Origin: Nocardia asiatica NBRC 100129
GTDB taxonomy: Bacteria > Actinomycetota > Actinomycetes > Mycobacteriales > Mycobacteriaceae
Assembly: GCF_000308415.1 (NCBI RefSeq)
Contig: NZ_BAFS01000183.1
Coordinates: 1-58,396, forward strand
Length of the DNA: 58,396 bases
Reading direction: 5' to 3'
Below the pieces are notes generated by a model. That model saw nothing but the letters and a program-made list of their open reading frames with translations. It was not told where the DNA came from and ran no database searches. This document shows positions 9,195-18,933 of this stretch, piece after piece. Position 1 is the stretch's first letter. The number at the start of each line of letters is the position of its first letter. The translations under genes and the position numbers were made by a program.

Positions 9195-10493
9195 TCACGT
9201 CCCGTCGGTGGCCGGGGCGCGGCGGATGACGGCCGACAGCACGGCCGCCGCGGCGCACAGCCCGCCCGCCAGATACCAGGCCAGGTCGTAGCCGCCCTGC
9301 ACATCACGGATGACGCCGGCGCCGGTGGCCGCCACCGCCGAGCCGATCTGATGGGAGGCGAACACCCAGCCGAAGGCCACCGGACCGTCGGCGCCGAACA
9401 GTTCCCGGCACAGCACGACCGTCGGCGGCACGGTGGCCACCCAGTCCAGGCCGTAGAAGACGATGAACACCCACAGACTCGGCCGCGTGTCCGGCCCGAG
9501 CAGCATGGGCAGGATCAGCAGCGACAGGCCGCGCAGCGAGTAGTAGCCGATCAGCAGATAGCGCGGGTCGATCCGGTCGGTCAGCCAGCCCGACGCGACG
9601 GTGCCCGCCACGTCGAAGACGCCGACGAGGGCGAGCAGGCTCGCCGCGGTGGTCGGCGGCATGCCGTGTTCGTGCGCCGCACTGACGAAATGGGTACCGA
9701 CCAGGCCGTTGGTCGACGCCCCGCAGATCGCGAAACCACCCGCGAGCAACCAGAAGCCGGGCCGCCGGGCGATCGTCCCGAGCACGGTCAGCGCGCGTGA
9801 AGCGCCACCGGCGGCGGGCACCCGCAGCCCCGCCGTGCTGTCCGGCGCCGCGCCGTAGGCTCGCACCCCGAGATCGCTCGGATAGTCCCGGATGAACAGC
9901 AGCACCAGCGGCGCGACGGCCAGCGCTGCCCCGGCGACGATCAGGGACGGCGCCCGCCAGCCGTGCGCGGTCGCCAGCGCCGACACCAGCGGCAGGAAGA
10001 TCAGCTGGCCGGTCGCGCCCGCCGCGGTGAGCACGCCGGTCACCAGACCGCGCTGACGCACGAACCACCGGCCGGTGATCGTCGCGACGAACGGCATCGA
10101 CATCGACCCCACGCCGATCCCGACCAGCAGACCCCAGGTCAGCACCAGGTGCCACGGCCGGGACATGAACACCGTCAGCCCGCTCCCCGCGGCGACCAGC
10201 AGCAGCGCGCAGGCCACCACCCGGCGGATGCCGAAGCGATCCATCAGCGCCGCGGCGAACGGCGAGATCAACCCGTAGAGCAGCAGGTTCAGCGACACGG
10301 CCGTCCCGATCGTGCCGTGCGACCACCCGAACTCCTGGTGCAGCGGGTCCATCAGCACACTGGGCACCGACCGGAAGGCGGCCGCGCCCAGCAGCGCGAC
10401 GAAGCCGACGGCCGCGACCGGCCACGCGGGGTGCACACGCCGGCGCGGCCTGGAGTGGAGCTGCACCGGGCCCGGCGTTCGAAGTTCGGTCAC
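9195..10493 (-). CDS. MFS transporter
   Basis: Protein of 432 aa with twelve predicted membrane segments in two six-helix halves. The loop 2-3 motif is MDRFGIRRVVACAL, equivalent to the GxLaDrxGrkr signature. The central loop near residues 205-230 is polar. It resembles oxalate/monocarboxylate-type MFS members, as in the RSVPSVLMDPLHQEFGWSHG first-helix region, so an organic-acid exchanger is possible but not shown. The start is GTG 10493. It converges on DUF3099 and diverges from the VOC gene over 179 bases. Confidence 0.88.
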   Translation of the reverse strand: MTELRTPGPVQLHSRPRRRVHPAWPVAAVGFVALLGAAAFRSVPSVLMDPLHQEFGWSHGTIGTAVSLNLLLYGLISPFAAALMDRFGIRRVVACALLLVAAGSGLTVFMSRPWHLVLTWGLLVGIGVGSMSMPFVATITGRWFVRQRGLVTGVLTAAGATGQLIFLPLVSALATAHGWRAPSLIVAGAALAVAPLVLLFIRDYPSDLGVRAYGAAPDSTAGLRVPAAGGASRALTVLGTIARRPGFWLLAGGFAICGASTNGLVGTHFVSAAHEHGMPPTTAASLLALVGVFDVAGTVASGWLTDRIDPRYLLIGYYSLRGLSLLILPMLLGPDTRPSLWVFIVFYGLDWVATVPPTVVLCRELFGADGPVAFGWVFASHQIGSAVAATGAGVIRDVQGGYDLAWYLAGGLCAAAAVLSAVIRRAPATDGT

Positions 10494-10672
10494 CGGCTGA
10501 GCTTGGCGGAACTATGCCGACGCAACGAGTGGCTGGAATGCCATATGTCATCAAATTCGCGCCATTCGCGGCGGCCCCGGTATTTTCTCGACAAGGCGGG
10601 CACGCGTCCCTAGGGTCGCAGGGAGCCTGCGGCGCCACGAGCACCGTCGCGGGCCACAAGACAGGAGTGAAC

Positions 10673-11416
10673 ATGATTCGGTGGATCTGGGTCTTCCTGG
10701 ACCGCCCGACCCAACGCTTCGACGATTGCGCCGAATTCTGGTCCACGGTCACCGGCACCCAGCTCTCCGCGCGGCGGGGTGTGGACGACGAATTCCTCAC
10801 CTTGTTGCCCGACCCCGCGCTGTTCGCCGCGGCGAGCGTGAAGATGCAGGCGGTGACCGGTCTCGGCGGTGTGCACCTCGACCTGGACGTCGACGACATC
10901 CCCTCCGCCGTTCGCACCGCGCTCGACCTGGGCGCCGAGCTGGTCGCCAACCACCCGGACTACGCCGTGCTGCGGTCCCCCGGCGGCCAGACCTTCTGCT
11001 TGACTCCGAGCGGGCGCGCCACGAGCACGCCCGCCCCCGCCGTCCGGGCTCCGGACGGCACCTTGTCGCGTCTGGACCAGGTGTGCCTGGACATCGGCTC
11101 CGACGACCACGAGGTGGAGACCCGTTTCTGGACCTCGCTGACCGGTTGGACGTTCCAGCCCGGCAGGCGGCCGGAATTCGCCCTGCTGCGCGACACGCAG
11201 CGCCAGCTCCCCGCGCAGTTGCTGTTGCAGCGCCTCGGGGAGAACCGGCCGACCAGCGCGCACGTCGATCTGGCCGCGGGCGACGTCGAAGCCACCGCCG
11301 CCTGGCACGAGTCGCTCGGCGCGACCGTGGTGCAGCGGCACGAGCACTGGATCGTGCTGAGCGATCCGGGCGACGCGCTGTACTGCGTCACCGGCCGCGA
11401 TCCCGGCGGGATCTGA
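10673..11416 (+). CDS. VOC-family (glyoxalase-like) two-domain protein
   Basis: Protein of 247 aa made of two vicinal-oxygen-chelate modules, about residues 1-118 and 128-247. Each ends in a strand of the type FCLTPSGR or YCVTGRDP. Metal-ligand His/Glu positions look incomplete (VHLDLDVDD, AHVDLAAGD), so it may bind small molecules rather than act as a glyoxalase. The start ATG 10673 follows ACAGGAG at 10661-10667 with good spacing. The sequence preceding it in the same frame back to 10514 is not needed. Substrate unknown. Confidence 0.82.
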   Translation: MIRWIWVFLDRPTQRFDDCAEFWSTVTGTQLSARRGVDDEFLTLLPDPALFAAASVKMQAVTGLGGVHLDLDVDDIPSAVRTALDLGAELVANHPDYAVLRSPGGQTFCLTPSGRATSTPAPAVRAPDGTLSRLDQVCLDIGSDDHEVETRFWTSLTGWTFQPGRRPEFALLRDTQRQLPAQLLLQRLGENRPTSAHVDLAAGDVEATAAWHESLGATVVQRHEHWIVLSDPGDALYCVTGRDPGGI

Positions 11417-11479
11417 CCGGCGCGGTGACACTGCGGGCACCTGATCTGCGCCCTCGGGCCGCGGTGGCAGAGTACCGGT

Positions 11480-12997
11480 GTGCCTACGAATCGACCGCCC
11501 ACCACCGGATCGCTGCTCACCGCGCTGTGCCCGGACCTGCGCGCCGCGCTCACCAGGGTGGGTTACGACGCCGACACCTTGCTCGCGGCACTCGGCGACG
11601 CGCACGCGGCGTTGAGCCGGTCGGAGCCGGTTCCGGTGCGCCGCGCGGCGCGCGCGGCGGGTGAGCTGGGCACGCTGATCCGCCTGCTGCTGCTCGGCGA
11701 TGCCGTACCGGAGCGGGAGGTGGCCGCGGCGCTCGCGCCGGTGCCGCTCGACCGCGCGGTCGCCGCGGGCCTGCTGGACCGCGACGGCGACCAGGTACGG
11801 GCGGCGCTGGACCTGCGTCCGCTCGACGCGGGCTCGGGCACCAAGTGGATCCTGTCCGACCTCGACGATTCCATGCGACGGCGCACGCTGACCGAAGATC
11901 ACGTCCTGGGCGTGGGCCACGCTTCCCTCTCGCTGCTGCGCGCGACTCCCACCCGCCCGGTCGGGACGGTGCTCGACCTCGGCACCGGTTGCGGCGTGCA
12001 AGCGGTGCATGCCGCCTCCTACGCGCAGCGCGTCACCGGCACCGACGTCAACGCGCGTGCGCTGTGGCTGGCCGAGGCGACCGCGGCGCTCAACGGCCTG
12101 GAGGTCGAACTGGTGGAGGGCTCCTGGTTCGAGCCGGTCCAGGGCAGGCGCTTCGACCAGGTGGTGGCCAATCCGCCGTTCGTGGTGGGTCCCGCGCGCG
12201 TCGAGCACACCTACCGCGATTCCGGCCTCGCGCTCGACGGCGCAAGCGAATTGGTGATCTCGCAGGCCGCGGGCCTGCTCGCGCCCGGAGGCACCGCCGC
12301 GATGCTCGCCGCCTGGGTACATGCCGAGGACGAGGACTGGCGCGGGCGCGTCTCGTCCTGGCTGCCCGCGCACGGAGTGGACGCCTGGGTGGTCCAGCGC
12401 GACGTCGCCGACCCCGCGCTGTACGTGGGCACCTGGTTGCGTGACGCGGGCTCGGACCCGCGTGACCCCACCGCCCAGGCCCGTGCGGAGCGGTGGCTGG
12501 ACGCCTTCGAGGCGGCGCGCGTGGAGGGAATCGGGTTCGGGTTCGTCTATCTGCGCGCCATCGAAGGGCCGACCGAGCTGCTCGCCGAGGATCTCACCCA
12601 CGGTTTCGACGATCCGCTCGGCGACGAGGCCGTCCGGTATTTCGAGCGCTCGGCTTGGCTGCGCGCTGTCGCCGGTGACGAAAAAGTTGCGTGGACTTCA
12701 CGTTTCGTCGTGGAACCGGCGACCGCGTTGGAGCGCGTGTATCTACCCGGCGCCGACGGATGGGCCCCCGAGGTGGCGCGGCTGCATCGGGGCGACGGGC
12801 CGCGCTGGCAGCACGAAGTGGATGAGGCCACAGTCTCGCTGCTGGCGGGAATGCACGCCGACGGCCTGCCGTTGTACGAACTGATCGAGCTGCTGGCGCT
12901 CGCCCACGGATCCGAGGAGGTGAGCGCCCAGTTCGCGACCGACGCGTTGTCCGTGGTCACCGGATTGGTGCGGCACGGACTCATCCGGCCCGTGTGA
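11480..12997 (+). CDS. SAM-dependent methyltransferase with NPPF motif
   Basis: Protein of 505 aa. A helical N-terminal domain (about 1-150) is followed by a methyltransferase core with LDLGTGCG at 166-172 and the amide/amine-methylating signature NPPF at 231-234. A C-terminal domain extends from about residue 360. NPPF/NPPY enzymes methylate exocyclic amines or glutamine side chains in DNA, rRNA or release factors; which of these applies cannot be read here. Start GTG 11480. It is followed on the same strand by sigB after 196 bases that contain a separate promoter, so co-transcription is not required. Confidence 0.85.
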   Translation: MPTNRPPTTGSLLTALCPDLRAALTRVGYDADTLLAALGDAHAALSRSEPVPVRRAARAAGELGTLIRLLLLGDAVPEREVAAALAPVPLDRAVAAGLLDRDGDQVRAALDLRPLDAGSGTKWILSDLDDSMRRRTLTEDHVLGVGHASLSLLRATPTRPVGTVLDLGTGCGVQAVHAASYAQRVTGTDVNARALWLAEATAALNGLEVELVEGSWFEPVQGRRFDQVVANPPFVVGPARVEHTYRDSGLALDGASELVISQAAGLLAPGGTAAMLAAWVHAEDEDWRGRVSSWLPAHGVDAWVVQRDVADPALYVGTWLRDAGSDPRDPTAQARAERWLDAFEAARVEGIGFGFVYLRAIEGPTELLAEDLTHGFDDPLGDEAVRYFERSAWLRAVAGDEKVAWTSRFVVEPATALERVYLPGADGWAPEVARLHRGDGPRWQHEVDEATVSLLAGMHADGLPLYELIELLALAHGSEEVSAQFATDALSVVTGLVRHGLIRPV

Positions 12998-13132
12998 TCC
13001 TGCACGGCAGCCGTGCGCCGGTCGGTGCAGGTCCTGGCCGGGGAACGTCCCGTGTTGCGGTGCTTCTCAGGAACTTCTCAGACGTTCGAGGCGAAAACCG
13101 CTGTTCAGAGCGGTTTATGCCAGCCGTGACGG

Positions 13133-13160
13133 GGAACTTTCTTTCTGTCGGGTCCGTTGA
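13133..13160 (+). promoter_or_regulatory. SigH/SigE-type promoter of sigB
   Basis: GGAAC at 13133-13137 and CGTT at 13155-13158, separated by 17 bases, match the extracytoplasmic stress sigma consensus (GGAA(C/T) with spacer, then CGTT). In mycobacteria sigB is transcribed by SigH and SigE from such a site. The predicted start would lie about 25 bases before the RBS. Confidence 0.75.
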
Positions 13161-13193
13161 TCGGAGTGAGACACCACCGACAGGAGGCAAGTC

Positions 13194-14162
13194 ATGACAA
13201 GCCCCGCCACCACTCGTGTGCGCACCAGCGATTCGGACCTCGACGCTCAGAGCCCTGCCGCCGACCTGGTACGCGTGTACCTGAACGGGATCGGCCGCAC
13301 CGCGCTGCTCACCGCTGCCGACGAGGTCGAGCTGGCCAAGCGCATCGAGGCGGGCCTCTACGCGCAGCATCTGCTGGAAACCGGCAAGCGACTGTCGGCC
13401 ACCCGCAAGCGTGATCTGGCGATCATCGTGCGCGACGGTCAGGCCGCCCGGTCGCATCTGCTGGAAGCCAACCTGCGCCTTGTTGTCTCGCTCGCCAAGC
13501 GTTACACCGGCCGCGGCATGCCGCTGCTCGATCTGATCCAGGAGGGCAACCTCGGGTTGATCCGGGCCATGGAGAAGTTCGACTACGCCAAAGGCTTCAA
13601 GTTCTCCACGTATGCCACCTGGTGGATCCGTCAGGCCATCACTCGCGGCATGGCCGACCAGAGCCGCACCATCCGCCTGCCCGTCCACCTGGTCGAGCAG
13701 GTGAACAAGCTCGCCAGGATCAAGCGCGAACTGCACCAGCAGCTGGGCCGGGAGGCCACCGACGAGGAACTGGCCACCGAATCCGGCATCCCGGTCGACA
13801 AGATCTCCGATCTGCTCGACCACAGCCGTGACCCGGTGAGCCTGGACATGCCGGTCGGCAACGACGAAGAGGCCCCGCTGGGCGATTTCATCGAGGATTC
13901 CGAGGCCACCTCGGCCGAGTCCGCCGTCATCGCCGGTCTGCTGCACCACGACGTGCGCAGCGTGCTCGCCACCTTGGACGAGCGCGAACAGCAGGTCATC
14001 CGGCTGCGTTTCGGCTTGGACGACGGCCAGCCGCGCACGCTGGACCAGATCGGCAAGCTGTTCGGTCTCTCCCGCGAGCGGGTGCGTCAGATAGAGCGCG
14101 AGGTCATGTCGAAGCTGCGTAAAGGCGAGCGGGCCGATCGGCTCCGCGCCTACGCCAGCTGA
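13194..14162 (+). CDS. sigB: RNA polymerase sigma factor SigB
   Basis: Group 2 principal-like sigma factor of 322 aa. Region 2 carries the conserved [20 protein letters not shown], region 3 covers about residues 175-250, and region 4 has [19 protein letters not shown] as the -35 helix-turn-helix. It lacks the long N-terminal extension of SigA, as expected for SigB. The start ATG 13194 follows AGGAGG at 13182-13187. It redirects RNA polymerase in stress and stationary phase, and its own promoter looks SigH/SigE-dependent. ideR lies downstream, as in mycobacteria, but here other genes separate them. Confidence 0.96.
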   Translation: MTSPATTRVRTSDSDLDAQSPAADLVRVYLNGIGRTALLTAADEVELAKRIEAGLYAQHLLETGKRLSATRKRDLAIIVRDGQAARSHLLEANLRLVVSLAKRYTGRGMPLLDLIQEGNLGLIRAMEKFDYAKGFKFSTYATWWIRQAITRGMADQSRTIRLPVHLVEQVNKLARIKRELHQQLGREATDEELATESGIPVDKISDLLDHSRDPVSLDMPVGNDEEAPLGDFIEDSEATSAESAVIAGLLHHDVRSVLATLDEREQQVIRLRFGLDDGQPRTLDQIGKLFGLSRERVRQIEREVMSKLRKGERADRLRAYAS

Positions 14163-14172
14163 TCATCCCCGG

Positions 14173-14200
14173 CGCCGGATGCTCCCGAGCAGCACCGGCG
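14173..14200 (+). terminator. possible sigB terminator hairpin
   Basis: CGCCGG (14173-14178) pairs with CCGGCG (14195-14200), and the inner TGCTC pairs with GAGCA. It begins 10 bases after the sigB stop. No T-run follows, so it is only a candidate. Confidence 0.4.
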
Positions 14201-14328
14201 TCGGCTGGGTGACCCTCCCGCCGGGTCACCTTTCCGCGCCGACCGGTGACCGCGCGTACCCGTCTCCTCCGGGTATTGTGCGAGCCGGTCGGCGGTGTCG
14301 TACTTCCCCCCTTTCCGCCGTGCCGGGC

Positions 14329-14631
14329 TCAGCCTTCTTCCACCGCGATGTCGTATTTGACGGTGTCGCCTTCCACCGAGGTCACCGTCAGTTTCACGTT
14401 CAGCGTGTCGGCGCCCGCGGTCAGCGTGCAGCGCATCGTGGTCCCCTCCTTGCCGGTGAGATCGCCGGGACAATCGATCGAATCGGGTTGCTGACCGACC
14501 TTCTCGGTGAGCGAGTCCTTGACCGACTTCTCCAGATCGGCCTCCTGAACCTTCGGAGTGCCGACGCTGACCGAACACGCGGTGAGTGCCGCCGCGAGCA
14601 GCGATAGCAGAGCAACACTTCGGATCTTCAT
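14329..14631 (-). CDS. DUF4333 lipoprotein
   Basis: Protein of 100 aa. It has a lipoprotein signal (MKIRSVALLSLLAAALTAC, lipobox LTAC with Cys19), so it should be lipid-anchored outside the membrane. The mature part matches DUF4333: an early KVQEADLEKSVKD, CPGDLTGKEG with a second Cys, and a C-terminal VTVTSVEG-type strand. Family members in mycobacteria and nocardiae are small surface lipoproteins of unknown role. ATG 14631 is chosen because it gives a proper signal peptide; the longer frame does not. Transcribed toward sigB. Confidence 0.85.
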   Translation of the reverse strand: MKIRSVALLSLLAAALTACSVSVGTPKVQEADLEKSVKDSLTEKVGQQPDSIDCPGDLTGKEGTTMRCTLTAGADTLNVKLTVTSVEGDTVKYDIAVEEG

Positions 14632-14787
14632 GGCGAGTGGGCCTTTCTTTCGGACGAACCTGGCATCCCCACATCGCGGTGACAGCGCTCGTCCGTTATC
14701 GGACATCCCAGGTGTGACCTGTGCGAGCCGACGTCGCAGCCGCGCCACACCCGCCCACGGCAACCGGCGCGGCGATCCCGATGACGC

Positions 14788-17460
14788 TCAGCCCAGTCGG
14801 CGCGGACCGGTGTCGAAACGGCTCGGCTCCGGGCCGATCCGACCGCGCGCGTAGATGATTTCCGCCGAGGTCGGTGAGGCCAGCACCGGATCGAAGGCCA
14901 GCTCGCGCATTTCCGGCAGGTCGTCGAACAAGGCCGAAATACGCTGGGCGAGTTCGGCGAGGGCTGCTTTGTCCACCTGCGGACTCGCCGGGGTGCCCGA
15001 CAGCAAAGGCGCGGCGCGCGGCGCGTCGATCAGAGCCGTGGCCTCGTCGGCGGTCAACGGCAGTGCCCGATAGGCGCGGTCACCGAGCAATTCGATGATC
15101 AGTCCGGACAGACCGAACTCGATCACCGAACCGAACGACGGGTCGTCCTGCACGCGCAGGATGCATCCCACGCCTTTGGTCGCCATCTTCTGGATGTGCA
15201 ACACCGGGTCACCGCACAGCTCCGCCAGGTCGACGTACGCCTGCCGCACCGCTTCCGGCCGCCACAGATCGAGCCGGACCCCGGTGAGATCAGGCCTGCG
15301 CCGCCACAATTCGCCGGTCGCCTTGGCCGCCACCGGATAGCCGAGTTCCTCCGCGGCCGCGACCGCCTCGTCCGCGGTGCGCACCTCGCGGAATTCCACG
15401 ACCGAAATGCCGTAGCAGGCCAGCAATTCCACCGTCTCGAGATCGGTGAGCCGGCGTCCGCCGGAACCCGCCATCCAGTCCGCCACCAATTGGCGCGCGC
15501 GGTCGGTGTCGATCCCCTGCGGCCGCACCACCGGCGACACCGGTCTGGTTCGCCATTCGGCGTATCGCCGGACCCGGGCCAGCGCGCGTGCGGCGCGTTC
15601 GGGATCGGGATACGACGGAATCGACCCGTGCACCGCCGTAGCACCCGGACCGCGCACCGCGAGCAGGTTCGGGATTCCTTGCTCGGCGACGAACGTGGTG
15701 AGGATCGGCTTTCCCGCCTCGGGCACAGCGGCCGCCGCCGCCCGGATCGCGTCGGCGAAACCGGCGGTCGGCAGCGGCACCGGGGGAGCGAAGACGACGA
15801 TCACCGCGTCGGTCTCCTCCGAACGCAGGGCCTCGACCAGAGCGTCCAGGTACGCACCCGGCGTCGCCTGCGGGCCGAGGTTGACCGGCTCGCCGACCGC
15901 CAAGCCCTCACCGCGCGCCGCGTCGAGGGCCAGCCAGTTGAGCGCCGTGCTGTTGCCCACCACGGCCAGCCGCTGGCCGCGCGGCAGTGGCTGATAACCC
16001 AGCAGAGCCGCGCAGTCGAAGAGTTCGGAGATCGAGTCGACCTGGACGATGCCCGCCTGCGCGAACAGATCCCGCACGATCGAGCGATCCATGTCCCCCG
16101 CGGGCTGGACGGCGGAGCGGCCGCTGCTCACGGCGACGATCGGTTTGGTGCGCGCGACCCGGCGCGCGATCCGGGAGAACTTGCGCGGATTGCCGAAGCT
16201 CTCCAGATACAGCAGCACCACATCGGTGTCGGGATCGCTGTCCCAGTACTGCAGCAGGTCGTTGCCGGAGACATCGGCGCGATTACCCGCGGACACGAAC
16301 GTCGACAAGCCCAGATTGCGCGCCGCCGCCTCCCCCAGGATGGCCGCGCCCAAGGGCCCGGATTGGCAGAAGAACCCGATCCGCCCACGCCCGGGCAGCA
16401 CCGGAGCGAGGGTCGCGTTCATGGCGACCGCCGGATCGGTGTTCGCGATGCCGAGCGCGCTCGGCCCGACTACGCGCATCCCGTGACCACGAGCGGCGGC
16501 CACGAGTTCACGTTCGGCCGCCAGACCCCCCTCGCCGGTCTCGCCGAAGCCCGCGGTCAGTACCACGAGTCCTTTGACGCCTTTGGCCATGCAGTCGTCG
16601 AGCACCGACCCGATCGCCGCGGGCGGTACCGCGACCACAGCGAGATCGACCTCGTCGGGGATCTCCCGGACTGTCGCGTATGCCCGCACTCCCCGCACCG
16701 ACTTGCGGTTCGGGTTCACCGGGAACACCGGCCCCTGGAACAGACCCGACAGCAGATTGGCCAGCAGCGCGCCGCCGACCCGCCCGGTCGCGGGGGTGGC
16801 GCCGATCACCGCCACCGACCGCGGGGCGAGCAGATTGCCCACACTGCGCGCCTCCGAGGCCCGTTCGCGCGAATCGCGCACCGACAGCAGCGCTTCGGTG
16901 GGGTCGATGGCGAACTCGAGATGCAGGACCGATCCGTCCCTGCTGCGCTCCACTTGATAGCCCGCGTCGCGGAAGACCGTCACCATCACGGTGTTCTCCG
17001 CGAGCACCTCGGCGACGAAGGTCTCGATCTTGTTCTCGGCGGCGGCGCCGGCCAGGTGCTCGAGCAGGATCGAGCCGAGCCCGCGGCCCTGATGCCCGTC
17101 GGCCACCACGAAGGCGACCTCCGCCGCCCGCGGCCCGTCGCGCTCCAGCAGTTCGTAGCGGCCCACCGCGACGATCGACTCGCCCAGTTCCAGCACCAGC
17201 CCGACCCGATCGTGGTAGTCCACGTGCGTGGTGCGGTACAGGTCTCTGGGCGAGATCCGCGGGTAGGGCCCGAAATACCGGAGGTACCTGGTGCGATCGG
17301 ACAGTGCGCCGTGGAACTCCTGCAGCGGCTCGGCGTCGGCGGGTGTGATCGGACGCAGCCGGACGACGCCGCCGTCGGAGGCCAGCACGTCGGCGAACCA
17401 GTGCTGCGGCGGCGGGGGCGGCGCGGCGGGAGCGTCCGGGGTGTCGGGGAAGTCAGTCAC
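14788..17460 (-). CDS. GNAT acetyltransferase fused to acyl-CoA synthetase (NDP-forming)-like domain, Pat type
   Basis: Protein of 890 aa. An N-terminal GNAT domain (about 30-195, acetyl-CoA loop QGRGLGS at 124-130) is joined to the three parts of an NDP-forming acyl-CoA synthetase: CoA-binding (about 210-330), succinyl-CoA-ligase-like (about 350-650) and a C-terminal ATP-grasp (about 680-870). In protein lysine acetyltransferases of the Pat/AcuA kind, such synthetase parts are often non-catalytic sensors and the GNAT part silences acetyl-CoA synthetase. The GTG start overlaps the acuC stop by 8 bases, tying it to a predicted deacetylase. The target is inferred, not shown. Confidence 0.88.
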   Translation of the reverse strand: MTDFPDTPDAPAAPPPPPQHWFADVLASDGGVVRLRPITPADAEPLQEFHGALSDRTRYLRYFGPYPRISPRDLYRTTHVDYHDRVGLVLELGESIVAVGRYELLERDGPRAAEVAFVVADGHQGRGLGSILLEHLAGAAAENKIETFVAEVLAENTVMVTVFRDAGYQVERSRDGSVLHLEFAIDPTEALLSVRDSRERASEARSVGNLLAPRSVAVIGATPATGRVGGALLANLLSGLFQGPVFPVNPNRKSVRGVRAYATVREIPDEVDLAVVAVPPAAIGSVLDDCMAKGVKGLVVLTAGFGETGEGGLAAERELVAAARGHGMRVVGPSALGIANTDPAVAMNATLAPVLPGRGRIGFFCQSGPLGAAILGEAAARNLGLSTFVSAGNRADVSGNDLLQYWDSDPDTDVVLLYLESFGNPRKFSRIARRVARTKPIVAVSSGRSAVQPAGDMDRSIVRDLFAQAGIVQVDSISELFDCAALLGYQPLPRGQRLAVVGNSTALNWLALDAARGEGLAVGEPVNLGPQATPGAYLDALVEALRSEETDAVIVVFAPPVPLPTAGFADAIRAAAAAVPEAGKPILTTFVAEQGIPNLLAVRGPGATAVHGSIPSYPDPERAARALARVRRYAEWRTRPVSPVVRPQGIDTDRARQLVADWMAGSGGRRLTDLETVELLACYGISVVEFREVRTADEAVAAAEELGYPVAAKATGELWRRRPDLTGVRLDLWRPEAVRQAYVDLAELCGDPVLHIQKMATKGVGCILRVQDDPSFGSVIEFGLSGLIIELLGDRAYRALPLTADEATALIDAPRAAPLLSGTPASPQVDKAALAELAQRISALFDDLPEMRELAFDPVLASPTSAEIIYARGRIGPEPSRFDTGPRRLG

Positions 17461-18724
17461 GAGGATCCTCCGGGTCGAGACCTAGCAACCCGAAAGTCGC
17501 TCGGCGGGTGGCCAGCACGGCCATGTCTACGGCGCGTTGGGCACGGTCGATTCGCGCGTCACCGGTCTCGCCGGTGCCGCCGGGGCCGTCCCACGGACGG
17601 TAGGCGACGTCACCGCCGTCGCCCATGGTGCGCGGCGGGTCCGCCTGCGGCGCGGCCGCGCGGATCGTTTCGATCCAGTCCTGCGGAATCGGCGTCGCCG
17701 GATCGACGGTGCGGTCCAGCGCGGTGGCCAGCAGGTGCGTCCAGGCCCGTGGCACGACGCGGACCAGGCCGTATCCGCCGCCGCCGACGGCGAGCCAGCG
17801 TCCTTCGGCATAGCGGTCCGCGAGGTCGCGCATGGCGCGGAACGCCGCTCGCTGGCCGTCCACGGTGAGTTCCATATCGGCCAGTGGGTCTTCGCGGTGC
17901 GTGTCCACCCCGCACTGACTCACCACGATCTGCGGACCGAACGCGGCCAGCGCGCCCGGCACCACGGCGTGGAAACCTCTCAGCCACTGCGCGTCTCGGG
18001 TGCCGGGCAGCAGGGGCAGGTTGATCGACGTGCCTTCCGCCGCGCCCGCACCGGTCTCCTCCGGCCACCCCGTGTTGGGCCACAGCGTGGCCGGATGCTG
18101 GTGCACCGAAATGGTCAGCACCCGGGGGTCGCCGTAGAAGGCCCGCTGCACGCCGTCGCCGTGGTGCACGTCCACATCGATGTAGGCGATCCGGTCGAAA
18201 CCGTGGTCGAGCAGCCAGGAGATGGCCACCGCCGGGTCGTTGTACACGCAGAAGCCGGACGCCGAATCCGCCATCGCGTGATGCATGCCACCGCCGATGC
18301 TCACCGCTCGCTTGGTGCGGCCCTCCGCGATCTCCTTGGCCGCGGCCAGGGTGCCGCCGACGATCGTGGACGCGGCCTGGTGCATCCGCGGGAACACCGG
18401 GTTGTCCGGGGAGCCGAGGCCGTAGGGCGCGGCGACGGGCGAACCGATCGGCGGCACGGCGCGTTCGACCGCGTCGAGATAGTCGGGCGTGTGGATACGC
18501 AGCAGATCAGGACGTCCCGCGGCGGCGGGTTCCAGCAGTTCGACACCCTCGAGCAGTCCGAGACTTTCCGCCAGCGCCATGGTGAACTTCAAGCGCGCCG
18601 GCTTCATCGGATGCTCCGGAGTCCAGGCGTAATCCAGGAACCGCTCGGTCCAGACGACGGTTCCGGACCGGCTCGACCCGGGCGAGATCGGCGCCCGACG
18701 TTCGCCGCGCGGTGCAGTGGCCAT
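17453..18724 (-). CDS. acuC: AcuC-type histone-deacetylase-fold protein
   Basis: Protein of 423 aa in the arginase/deacetylase fold. The active-site pair H148-H149 lies in GGGMHHAMA, and the zinc/charge-relay motif DVDVHHGDG is at 183-191, as in class I HDACs. In Bacillus AcuC removes acetyl groups from acetyl-CoA synthetase and restores its activity. Here it is first in an operon whose second gene is a Pat-type acetyltransferase, overlapping by 8 bases. The start ATG 18724 is preferred; an upstream in-frame start at 18748 adds eight unlikely residues. Confidence 0.9.
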   Translation of the reverse strand: MATAPRGERRAPISPGSSRSGTVVWTERFLDYAWTPEHPMKPARLKFTMALAESLGLLEGVELLEPAAAGRPDLLRIHTPDYLDAVERAVPPIGSPVAAPYGLGSPDNPVFPRMHQAASTIVGGTLAAAKEIAEGRTKRAVSIGGGMHHAMADSASGFCVYNDPAVAISWLLDHGFDRIAYIDVDVHHGDGVQRAFYGDPRVLTISVHQHPATLWPNTGWPEETGAGAAEGTSINLPLLPGTRDAQWLRGFHAVVPGALAAFGPQIVVSQCGVDTHREDPLADMELTVDGQRAAFRAMRDLADRYAEGRWLAVGGGGYGLVRVVPRAWTHLLATALDRTVDPATPIPQDWIETIRAAAPQADPPRTMGDGGDVAYRPWDGPGGTGETGDARIDRAQRAVDMAVLATRRATFGLLGLDPEDPRD

Positions 18725-18933
18725 GATCGCAACGCTAGCGGGAAGCAAGCAACCCCGCGAAACGTTCCTATGCAGTACAAATACAAGAAAGTCCGCTCAC
18801 GGCCGCCTGCCGTGCGCCGATCGGGTCGCCGCGATGCCGCCGGAGACGTCGTGCGCAGCGTGGAGCGACACGATCCGGCACACGGGGGCGCCGTCGTGCG
18901 TGGGTAGAATTCGTGCCGACGAAGGGGTAACAG

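Noticed and set aside
10610..12601. Open frame of 663 codons on the minus strand
   Set aside because: Antisense to the VOC and methyltransferase genes; composition is Arg/Gly/His-rich and motif-free.
15196..17868. Open frame of 890 codons on the plus strand
   Set aside because: Antisense shadow of the acetyltransferase-synthetase and acuC genes, with no recognisable domain.
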